Shown: positions 30,873 through 37,416 of the stretch, piece by piece
Layout: every line of letters begins with the position of its first letter
Numbering within the stretch: the first letter of the stretch is position 1
Assembly (NCBI GenBank): GCA_020692565.1
Contig: JAIMKJ010000001.1
Span: forward strand, 139,996-187,518
Direction of reading: 5' to 3'
Origin: Thermomonas sp.
GTDB taxonomy: Bacteria > Pseudomonadota > Gammaproteobacteria > Xanthomonadales > Xanthomonadaceae
Length of the DNA stretch: 47,523 bases
Position numbers and translations under genes: made by a program
Notes under the pieces: generated by a model
Seen by the model: only the letters and a program-made list of their open reading frames with translations
Told to the model about the DNA's origin: nothing
Database searches by the model: none

Positions 30873-30893
30873 GCCCCCTTTGTCGAAGGGGGC
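30873..30893. terminator. Hairpin, possible terminator
   Basis: GCCCCCTT/AAGGGGGC, an 8-bp stem with loop TGTCG, followed by TTAAAA. It lies in the 127-nt gap between the AsmA-like gene and mutY. The T-tract is poor, so termination may be partial. Confidence 0.5.
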
Positions 30894-30942
30894 TTAAAAG
30901 CAGGGCGTTGCCGCTCAACGCAACCTGCGGATCGCAACCTGC

Positions 30943-32001
30943 ATGATCGATACCCCGCGCTACGCGCCCGCCCTGCTCGCGTGGTTCGACGTGTCCGGCC
31001 GCCACGACCTGCCGTGGCAGCATCCGCGCACGCCGTACCGGGTGTGGCTGTCGGAAATCATGCTGCAGCAGACCCAGGTGCGGGTGGTGATCCCGTATTT
31101 CGAGCGCTTCATGGCCGCCCTGCCCGATCTGCCCGCACTGGCCGCGGCGCCGCAGGACGAGGTGATGGCGCTGTGGTCGGGGCTGGGCTACTACGCCCGC
31201 GCCCGCAATCTGCACGCCGCCGCGAAGCGCTGCGTCGACCTGCACGGCGGCGAACTGCCGCGCGACATCGACGCCCTCACCGCCCTGCCCGGCATCGGCC
31301 GCAGCACCGCCGGCGCGATCCTGTCGCAGGCCTGGGGCGACCCGCACGCGATCCTCGACGGCAACGTCAAGCGCGTGCTGGCGCGAGTGTTCGGCGTCGA
31401 CGGCTGGCCGGGTACGCCCGCGAACGAGAAAAAACTCTGGGCGATCGCCGAATCGCTGCTGCCGGCCGAGCGTCTGGCCGATTACACCCAGGCGCAGATG
31501 GATTTCGGTGCGACCCTCTGCACCCGCCACGACCCCGCCTGCGTGCTGTGCCCGCTGCAGCGCGACTGCGTGGCGCTGCGCGACGGCCGCGTCGCCGAAT
31601 TGCCCACGCCCAAACCCGGGAAGCCGCTGCCGGAACGCCAGGCCGTTGTGCTGTTGCTGCGCGATGCGGAAGGCCGGGTGCTGCTGCAACGCCGCCCGCC
31701 GACCGGAATCTGGGCGGCGCTGTGGTCGCTGCCCGAAGCCGCCGACCACGACGCTGCGCGCGCATGGTTCGGGCAGCACATCGCCGGCGACTACGACAGC
31801 GCCGCGGCGCTGACCGAGATCCCGCACGGCTTCACCCATTACCGCCTGCTGATGCACCCGCTGGCGTGGCGCGATGTCGCGCTGCAGCCAGGCATCGGCG
31901 ACGATGACGCCCTGCGCTGGGTCGCCCGCGAACACTACGCCGCGCTCGGCATTCCCGCCCCGGTCCGCACCCTGCTGCAGACCGCCCCCGATCACCCCTG
32001 A
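30943..32001 (+). CDS. mutY: A/G-specific adenine glycosylase MutY
   Basis: MutY removes adenine mispaired with 8-oxoguanine. The 352-residue protein has Glu38 in [10 protein letters not shown] and the helix-hairpin-helix [17 protein letters not shown]. The catalytic Asp139 lies in [13 protein letters not shown]. The [4Fe-4S] loop has Cys193, 200, 203 and 209 in the canonical C-x6-C-x2-C-x5-C spacing. A C-terminal NUDIX-like 8-oxoG-recognition domain starts near [19 protein letters not shown]. yggX follows by 16 nt, the standard pairing. Confidence 0.97.
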   Translation: MIDTPRYAPALLAWFDVSGRHDLPWQHPRTPYRVWLSEIMLQQTQVRVVIPYFERFMAALPDLPALAAAPQDEVMALWSGLGYYARARNLHAAAKRCVDLHGGELPRDIDALTALPGIGRSTAGAILSQAWGDPHAILDGNVKRVLARVFGVDGWPGTPANEKKLWAIAESLLPAERLADYTQAQMDFGATLCTRHDPACVLCPLQRDCVALRDGRVAELPTPKPGKPLPERQAVVLLLRDAEGRVLLQRRPPTGIWAALWSLPEAADHDAARAWFGQHIAGDYDSAAALTEIPHGFTHYRLLMHPLAWRDVALQPGIGDDDALRWVAREHYAALGIPAPVRTLLQTAPDHP

Positions 32002-32017
32002 GATCCGGACAACGACC

Positions 32018-32353
32018 ATGCCCCGCACCGTGTTCTGCGAGTACGAACAACGCGATACCGAAGGCCTCGACTTCGCGCCCTGGCCCGGCGAACTCGGCCA
32101 GCGCGTCTACGCGCGCATCGGCAAGGGCGCCTGGGCCAAATGGCTGGCGCACCAGACCATGCTGATCAACGAAAACCGCCTCTCGCCCATGAACCCGGAA
32201 CACCGGAAGTTCCTGCAGGCCGAGATGGAGAAATTCCTGTTCGACGGCGGCGCCGAGAAGCCCGCCGGCTATGTCCCTGAAGGCGAGGTGCCCGAAGGCG
32301 GCGTGGCGGGAGGCGACGCCGAAGACGGCGCGTCCGACGCCGCCTCGACCTGA
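32018..32353 (+). CDS. yggX: Oxidative damage protection protein YggX
   Basis: YggX is a small cytoplasmic protein associated with protection of Fe-S clusters and iron trafficking under oxidative stress. Residues 1 to about 87 match the family: [38 protein letters not shown] and [20 protein letters not shown]. The usual protein is about 90 residues. This one has 111, with a Gly/Glu-rich tail ([20 protein letters not shown]) that is unlike the family. That tail is encoded exactly where the convergent lipoprotein gene overlaps, by 85 nt. Its neighbour mutY also has a DNA-oxidation role. Confidence 0.95.
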   Translation: MPRTVFCEYEQRDTEGLDFAPWPGELGQRVYARIGKGAWAKWLAHQTMLINENRLSPMNPEHRKFLQAEMEKFLFDGGAEKPAGYVPEGEVPEGGVAGGDAEDGASDAAST

Positions 32354-32790
32354 CGCTTCGCGCGGGCGTCCTTCTCGGCGACCCGGATCGCCTTCACGTC
32401 CAGCGGACGGATTTCCTTGATCGTGCATTCCAGCGGGATCAGCCCGTTGTTGCTGACGTGGATGCGGTCGAACCGCGCGCTGAGCCGGCCGCCAATGCTG
32501 CGGATGCCGATGGTGTGCGCGTAGTCCAGATCGGCGCAGGGCTCGTACACCTCGACCAGCCAGGCCTCGCTGGGCCGGGTCCACAGCGCCATCGTGCCGC
32601 CGCCCAGCGGCGTCCAGCCGTTGTAGTTGCCGAAATACTGGATGCTGTCGACCGGCTCCCCGGCGTGGGTGCGGTACAGCGCGAGGCGCTCGGCGTCGCG
32701 CATGCCGCCATTGCTGGCGCAGCCGGCGCCCGACAGCGCGACCAGCAGCGAGGAAAGAAAGAGGATCGAACGTGTCATCGAGCGAGTCAT
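32269..32790 (-). CDS. Putative lipoprotein, DUF6491-like
   Basis: This 173-residue protein has a lipoprotein signal ending LSGAGC (Cys24). The mature part resembles a Xanthomonadaceae lipoprotein family (DUF6491-like): [50 protein letters not shown] and a C-terminal [25 protein letters not shown] is 5 nt upstream of the ATG at 32790. The last 30 residues are Ala/Ser/Pro/Thr-rich and overlap the yggX coding end on the other strand, so they are probably a disordered tail. No function is known. Confidence 0.8.
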   Translation of the reverse strand: MTRSMTRSILFLSSLLVALSGAGCASNGGMRDAERLALYRTHAGEPVDSIQYFGNYNGWTPLGGGTMALWTRPSEAWLVEVYEPCADLDYAHTIGIRSIGGRLSARFDRIHVSNNGLIPLECTIKEIRPLDVKAIRVAEKDARAKRQVEAASDAPSSASPPATPPSGTSPSGT

Positions 32791-32894
32791 GGCAGCCTCC
32801 GCGAACGCGGCGTGGATGGGGGTCGCCGCCGATCATGCCCCTCCCCGCCCCGAACGCAAAGGCCGCCCGCCGACACATTCAGCGCCGGGCCGGC

Positions 32895-32923
32895 TTGCCC
32901 TGACGCCGCCGGCCCCGTATCAT
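32895..32923 (+). promoter_or_regulatory. Promoter of tRNA-Phe
   Basis: TTGCCC at 32895-32900 and TATCAT at 32918-32923, separated by exactly 17 nt. The discriminator is GC-rich (CCGCGC), as expected for a stringently controlled stable-RNA promoter. Transcription should begin near 32930, 8-10 nt before the mature tRNA. Confidence 0.75.
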
Positions 32924-32938
32924 TCCGCGCTCGCAAGT

Positions 32939-33014
32939 GGCCGAGTAGCTCAGTTGGTAGAGCAGGGGATTGAAAATCCCCGTGTCGGCGGTTCGATTCC
33001 GTCCTCGGCCACCA
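32939..33014 (+). tRNA. tRNA-Phe (GAA), CCA encoded
   Basis: A complete 76-nt cloverleaf. The 7-bp acceptor stem pairs GGCCGAG with CTCGGCC. The D-arm is GCTCAGTTGGTAGAGC. The anticodon arm GGGGA-TTGAAAA-TCCCC gives anticodon GAA. The variable loop is GTGTC and the T-arm GGCGG-TTCGATT-CCGTC. The discriminator A and CCA are encoded. The accessory island begins directly after it. I did not find a second copy of its 3' end further right. Confidence 0.98.
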
Positions 33015-33189
33015 TACAAAACAAGGGTTTGTCAGAAATGGCAGGCCTTTTTTGTTGTCTGTTTGATTACTAGTCCCTATTCCGTCCATGTTCGGCATAT
33101 CGGCTCGGGGCTTCTGCCTAAACCAAGTTCGCACCTAAGCCCGGTCTCCTGCACACTGGCCATTGCCACTGAGACCAGAGAGGCTACTA

Positions 33190-33804
33190 GTGCCGCGACA
33201 ATTTCCTTTTCAAGTCAGCAACTCGACGCGCGGCAAGGTCAGGACGGCGCTCGCTGCAAAATTGGAATATCTGCAAGATATCGCGTTGCGAGACATCATG
33301 GCGGTGCGCAACCGCCTACATCTGACCCACGGCCAAACGATGTTGCAGCCTGCAAATGAATTCGGATCTGACGGTGACCTAAAAGCCATCTCGGCGGAAG
33401 TAACAATTTCGTTCGAACGAATAGCCGACGCGGATCTATCGATCATCGACGAATCTGTTGGCTCAATTTTTGAGCAGCTTCACGGCGCTCAACAATCCGC
33501 CATGTACCAATTGGTCAGCGAGACCTGTGATCGGACTGGCAACGTGGTCAATGCAGCACCCATAGGCTTTGCCGAAGCTTTTTGTCAGATGCTTGAGAAG
33601 ATCCAATTCTCCGTTTCGGAATCTGGAACTGTCCAACTTCCCCAAATCCATACTGGCTCCGATCCGTCAAAATTGATAGATGAGCTGAAAGGTCAGGGTC
33701 AGGCTTACGACGAAATGATCAACGAGATAATCGCACGGAAAAAAGACGAGGCGCTGAGGGCGGAGGGCGAAAGGAAGGCCAAATTCAGGAGGCCTTGCGA
33801 ATGA
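33190..33804 (+). CDS. Unrecognised protein encoded with the caspase-like gene
   Basis: I do not recognise a family for this 204-residue protein. No signal peptide or membrane segment is visible, so it should be cytoplasmic. It looks largely helical: an N-terminal part with KVRTALAAKLEYLQDIALRD, a middle stretch ISFERIADADLSIIDESVGS, and a charged C-terminal helix (EIIARKKDEALRAEGERKAK) ending RRPCE. GTG 33190 is chosen because AGAGAGG lies just upstream; a TTG at 33163 is the only in-frame alternative before a stop. Its TGA overlaps the caspase-like ATG (ATGA), so the two are made together. GC content and codon use are clearly lower than in the core genes. A role as sensor, adaptor or substrate of the protease is a hypothesis. 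Confidence 0.82.
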   Translation: MPRQFPFQVSNSTRGKVRTALAAKLEYLQDIALRDIMAVRNRLHLTHGQTMLQPANEFGSDGDLKAISAEVTISFERIADADLSIIDESVGSIFEQLHGAQQSAMYQLVSETCDRTGNVVNAAPIGFAEAFCQMLEKIQFSVSESGTVQLPQIHTGSDPSKLIDELKGQGQAYDEMINEIIARKKDEALRAEGERKAKFRRPCE

Positions 33805-35645
33805 CGCGCATTGCGATCGTCGTCGGCTGCGATATTTACGACATCGCTAGCGTACGCAACCTCAACAGCGCTGAAATTGATGCAGAGCGAATGGCTGACG
33901 CGCTAGGCGCTGGCACCAACAGGATAATTCTCCAACGTTCACCATCCGTCGCCGAAGTTCAATCTGCGTTTGCGAGCATCTCAACCGAGAATATTGAAGA
34001 CCTTACCTTCTACTTCGCGGGACATGGAGTAGTCAGAAGCGACAGACTTTACCTATGCTTGAGGAATACTGATCCAGATAGCCTGGCTGCGACGAGCCTG
34101 CCGTTTCAGACCTTGCTTCTTTTGATCCAAGACTGCAGTCCAACCCACGCGAATATTGTCATTGATGCTTGCCAAAGCGGCGGTGTAGCTGAGGATATTT
34201 CGTCCTCTTTGAGTCATCGAACAATCGGCTCTTACGGTTCATTCGGCTTGAGCCTGCTAGCAGCTTGTACACGCGAGCAATCGGCGATTGAGACCGATGC
34301 AGGTGGCGTCTGCACCACCGCAATAGTCAACTGCATCAATGGCACAACTTTCATCCAAGATATCGCGGATGACTTGGACCTGATGGAGATCGCAAAACAT
34401 GTAGCAATTTCGGTAGGCGCGCAGGCAAAACAGTCGCCAATCTATTGGGGCGTCAACCTAACAGGCGCTGCCAGATTCTGCATAAATCCGTTCGTTTCTG
34501 AGGACAGCCCGGTTCGGCGAGCGATTGCCAAAGCTCCGGGACTGGGAGTTCTCTCATCTGAGGCCCGGGCCGCGCTATTTCGCCTTCACAATAAGGCAAG
34601 CGAAGAAATAGATCCAATTGATGTTCGCGACGCCTTACTTCTTATTCGCAATCAATTGAATCTAACCCCCGGACAGACAATTCAGTTCTCCCGACAGTTG
34701 GCGACTTCACTTTCCCTAGCGTGCCGCAGTCACCCCGACCCGTTTCGATCAATTGAAATTCGATCGACCTGTTTGGCGCTACTCCTGAAAGATTGCGCCA
34801 CCAATAAAACCATCCAGCAGTTTGTTACCCAACAAATGACCGAGATCGCGTCAGATGCGATCACAGTAATTGAGCAAGTAGTCAATGATCTCGACGAATA
34901 CAAGTATTCACTAATTGGAAACACAGGAACGGGCGAACTGTTCTTCCTGCCAATCAGGATCTCGAAAATAATCGGCTGGGCAGGTTTTGCACTGAGCGTC
35001 CTCAAAACTCCTCCGACTGCGTCAGTCCTCAAGTTGCTGGATCACATCATAGAAACCTACCCGCTGTCTTGCGCCGCCATCTCCGAGGATCAATCTCCCT
35101 TTGTTGTCATTGGGGCGCGGTCGTTTTTCCAAACCTCTGCGCATGACCAATTCGAATTGATTCTCGGACTGCTATTTAGCGACATTTCCGCCCACCATGG
35201 CGTCATCGCCGACTCACGCCTACCAGCCTCCGAAGTTATTGAGTTCCTGCTTCGGCGAAAAGAGTCGAAGTTCGACGGCTGGCGGTGGCTTGCCAATCCG
35301 TCATCACTTTCTTTCTCGATTCTTCTTTGTGGTGTTCTATATGGACTGCACAACGAGTTCGACCTTGGCCTTGAAGACCTCGATCATTGCAATTTAGGAG
35401 CATTTTTGCCCGCATCATATGGGTCTTTTCTAGAACCTAGGATTGAGGACGGAGCAAGCGTTATTTTTCGCTTAGGTCACGATTTCTGGAGTATTGGTGA
35501 ACTTGCCGAACACTGGGAATCTGCGCAGAAAACAGAGGGAGCCAATGAGTCTGAGATATGGCTGTCTACTCTGTGCTCAATGCTCTTCCCGGACCGCGTA
35601 CCGTGGTGCCTTCTTAAAGGCTGTAAGGCGCGTACGCCTTTGTAG
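33801..35645 (+). CDS. Caspase-like protein (peptidase C14 fold)
   Basis: This 614-residue protein has an N-terminal caspase-like domain of about 230 residues. MTRIAIVVGCDIYD is the first strand. LTFYFAGHGVV holds the catalytic His75 and ANIVIDACQSGGVA the catalytic Cys124. SLLAACTREQSAIE and GGVCTTAIVN match the later C14 signatures. The dyad is intact, so it is probably an active cysteine protease. The remaining 380 residues show no domain I recognise; they look helical and globular, without TPR, WD40 or membrane segments evident by eye. AGGAGG is 8 nt before ATG 33801, and the start overlaps the upstream stop. The TAG stop falls inside the GTAG head of a palindromic repeat, so the last residues may derive from repeat insertion. 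Bacterial caspase-like proteins often act in defence or cell death; that role is inferred here. Confidence 0.9.
   Translation: MTRIAIVVGCDIYDIASVRNLNSAEIDAERMADALGAGTNRIILQRSPSVAEVQSAFASISTENIEDLTFYFAGHGVVRSDRLYLCLRNTDPDSLAATSLPFQTLLLLIQDCSPTHANIVIDACQSGGVAEDISSSLSHRTIGSYGSFGLSLLAACTREQSAIETDAGGVCTTAIVNCINGTTFIQDIADDLDLMEIAKHVAISVGAQAKQSPIYWGVNLTGAARFCINPFVSEDSPVRRAIAKAPGLGVLSSEARAALFRLHNKASEEIDPIDVRDALLLIRNQLNLTPGQTIQFSRQLATSLSLACRSHPDPFRSIEIRSTCLALLLKDCATNKTIQQFVTQQMTEIASDAITVIEQVVNDLDEYKYSLIGNTGTGELFFLPIRISKIIGWAGFALSVLKTPPTASVLKLLDHIIETYPLSCAAISEDQSPFVVIGARSFFQTSAHDQFELILGLLFSDISAHHGVIADSRLPASEVIEFLLRRKESKFDGWRWLANPSSLSFSILLCGVLYGLHNEFDLGLEDLDHCNLGAFLPASYGSFLEPRIEDGASVIFRLGHDFWSIGELAEHWESAQKTEGANESEIWLSTLCSMLFPDRVPWCLLKGCKARTPL
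35625..35640. repeat. Short hairpin at the 3' end of the caspase-like gene
   Basis: AAGGCG/CGCCTT around CGTA, within the last codons. It could assist termination or belong to the repeat unit that follows immediately. Confidence 0.5.
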
Positions 35646-35740
35646 GGTGCATAAGCGAAGCGTCATGCGCCGTCTTTTGTATGGATACCGCGCGCTTTGA
35701 GGTTCATGGCGCATGACGCCTTCGACTTATGCGCCCTACA
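35641..35740. repeat. Inverted pair of GTAGGGTGC-type repeats
   Basis: The left arm (35642-35671) begins GTAGGGTGCATAAGCGAAGC. The right arm (35708-35739) ends CTTATGCGCCCTAC and is an imperfect inverted copy containing GGCGCATGACGC. The arms are separated by about 36 nt. The GTAG heads point outward, as in REPIN-type pairs, but the stem sequence differs from the other GTAG pairs in the window. Confidence 0.8.
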
Positions 35741-35826
35741 GAGAACTTCGTCTCTGGAATCTTATCGACGCGAAACCGCATGATCGGCCGTTTCGCTCAG
35801 CGCCGACCGCAGCGGACACGCCGAAT

Positions 35827-35858
35827 GGTGGGGTTCGCTGCGCTCACCGCCACCCTAC
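35827..35858 (-). repeat. GTAGGGTGG-type palindromic repeat
   Basis: On the minus strand it begins GTAGGGTGGCGGTGAGCGCA and continues AGCGAACCCCACC, with GGTGG and CCACC able to pair. It is a further GTAG-headed unit, different from its neighbours in stem sequence. The rest of the 475-nt stretch from 35646 to 36120 holds only this, the flanking repeats, and the leader of the next gene. Confidence 0.6.
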
Positions 35859-35892
35859 GAGGTCGTCGGATTTGTCGGGTCACTGGGTATCC

Positions 35893-35929
35893 CGGGGTCA
35901 AGTTCATTTGAAGAGTGAACCTGACCCCG
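35893..35929. repeat. Palindrome CGGGGTCA...TGACCCCG, copy 1
   Basis: Arms CGGGGTCAAGTTCA and TGAACCTGACCCCG match at 13 of 14 positions around a 9-nt loop. A second copy is at 38718-38751. Both are followed by TCTGYTCGC. This type of palindrome occurs scattered in proteobacterial genomes. Confidence 0.8.
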
Positions 35930-36017
35930 TCTGTTCGCTGTTGTTTTTGCTGGATTTTTCGTTCGGCAACGAATGGTGATCAGGCTTCCGGCCGGGCATG
36001 TTCGCCGGCATTGCCGC

Positions 36018-36023
36018 TACAAT
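36018..36023 (+). promoter_or_regulatory. Possible -10 upstream of the CNNM pair
   Basis: TACAAT, 98 nt upstream of the first CNNM start. No good -35 is visible at 16-18 nt. If real, the leader would contain the short reading frame at 36092-36136. Confidence 0.3.
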
Positions 36024-36120
36024 CGGCGCCTGCATCGGCTTGCGGCCGTCGAACGCGGGTTCGTCCTGCAACGCTCCGGTTCCCCGCCGTCATGACCCAC
36101 GATAAAAGCACACCCATCAC

Positions 36121-37416
36121 ATGCTCGATGCCCTGATTCCCGCCACTGTCATCCTGCTGATGGTGGCCGCCAATGCGCTCTACGTGGCCGCCGAGTTCGC
36201 GACCGTGGGCTCCCGCCGCTCCCGGGTGCAGGAAGCCGCCGAGAATGGCAACCGCAACGCGGCGACTCTGCTGGCCATCCTCAAGGACCCGAAGCGTCTC
36301 GATCACTATGTCGCGGGATGCCAGATCGGCATCACCCTGAGCAGCCTCGTGGCTGGCGCGTACGGCCAGGCCAAACTCACGCCGTTGCTCAGCCCATACT
36401 TCGGCGCCATCGGCGGACAAATGGCCGCCATCGTGGTCGTGCTGATACTGATCACTGTGCTGCAGGTGGTGCTGGGAGAGCTGTTGCCCAAGACGGTGGC
36501 GCTGCGCTATCCGGAGCGGCTGGCGATCGCGACACTGGTACCGATGCGGATCAGTCTGTGGCTCTTCCGACCGTTGATCGCGCTGTTCAACGGCACGGCG
36601 TTCACCCTGATGCGCTGGCTCAAACTGCACATCGATCATAGCCATGCGCATGTGCATTCGCCGGAGGAACTGGAAACGCTATACCGCGAAAGCGCGGAGG
36701 GCGGCCTGATCGACGCGACCGAGCGCGACATGCTGGCCGGTGCGCTGAACGTCGACGAGCGTATCGTCCGCGAAATCATGACTTCCCGCACAAAACTGGT
36801 GACGGTGGCTGCCGATCTGGATGTCGCCACCGCCGTCGCGCGCCTGGCGGTCACTCCCTATTCGCGGTTTCCGGTAACGGGCCAGTCCATCGACGATGTC
36901 ATCGGCACCGTCCATCTGCGCTCGCTGTTCGCCGCGTCGCGGGTGAATCCGGCCATGCCGGTCGCCGATGTCATGCGTCCGCCGGTGGTGGTCTCTGAAT
37001 TGATGACGATTCCGAAACTCTGGCAGACGCTCCGCGATGCCGGCCGCCACAGCGCCATCGCGATCAACGAGTACGGTTCGGTCGCCGGCATGATCACGCT
37101 GGAAGACGCGCTGGAGGAAATCTTCGGCGAGATGCAGGACGAATTCGACCAGGAAGAAGAACCGATCGCGATCAAGGACGGGCGGGTCGTCGTGCGCGGC
37201 GACGTATTGATCGACACGCTCAACGACAGATTCGACCTGGATCTGCCGACCGAAGACGTGGATACGGTGAGCGGACTGATCTGGTACGAACTGGGCCATG
37301 TTCCCGTCGTCGGAGACGAGATCGAGATCGCGGAAGGACTGCGACTGCGCGTCGAAGCCATGGAGAAGCGCGCGGTGAAACGTGCAAGCTTCGCGCACCA
37401 GGAGGCCGGACTGTGA
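36121..37416 (+). CDS. CNNM/CorC-HlyC family transporter, first of an overlapping pair
   Basis: This 431-residue protein has the same architecture as the gene at 168-1475. The DUF21 membrane domain starts LIPATVILLMVAANALYVAA and includes GCQIGITLSSLVAGAYGQ and VLGELLPKTVALRYPER. Two CBS domains follow (VREIMTSRTKLVTV and AINEYGSVAGMITLEDALEE), then the CorC_HlyC domain ending near GLRLRVEAMEK. A His-rich stretch HIDHSHAHVHS lies between the membrane and CBS parts and is not seen in the other two copies; it might bind a metal. The stop overlaps the next start as GTGA. The ion specificity is not readable. Confidence 0.9.
   Translation: MLDALIPATVILLMVAANALYVAAEFATVGSRRSRVQEAAENGNRNAATLLAILKDPKRLDHYVAGCQIGITLSSLVAGAYGQAKLTPLLSPYFGAIGGQMAAIVVVLILITVLQVVLGELLPKTVALRYPERLAIATLVPMRISLWLFRPLIALFNGTAFTLMRWLKLHIDHSHAHVHSPEELETLYRESAEGGLIDATERDMLAGALNVDERIVREIMTSRTKLVTVAADLDVATAVARLAVTPYSRFPVTGQSIDDVIGTVHLRSLFAASRVNPAMPVADVMRPPVVVSELMTIPKLWQTLRDAGRHSAIAINEYGSVAGMITLEDALEEIFGEMQDEFDQEEEPIAIKDGRVVVRGDVLIDTLNDRFDLDLPTEDVDTVSGLIWYELGHVPVVGDEIEIAEGLRLRVEAMEKRAVKRASFAHQEAGL

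Noticed and set aside
33015..36120. A direct repeat of the tRNA-Phe 3' end as an att site
   Set aside because: I searched by eye for the T-arm and acceptor bases (TTCGATTCCGTCCTCGGCC) to the right and found no convincing second copy.
35741..36120. Short open frames in the gap before the CNNM pair (35713-35979, 35915-36136)
   Set aside because: They run through palindromic repeats, lack ribosome binding sites and show no recognisable protein; only the last 14 codons of one are kept as a speculative leader.
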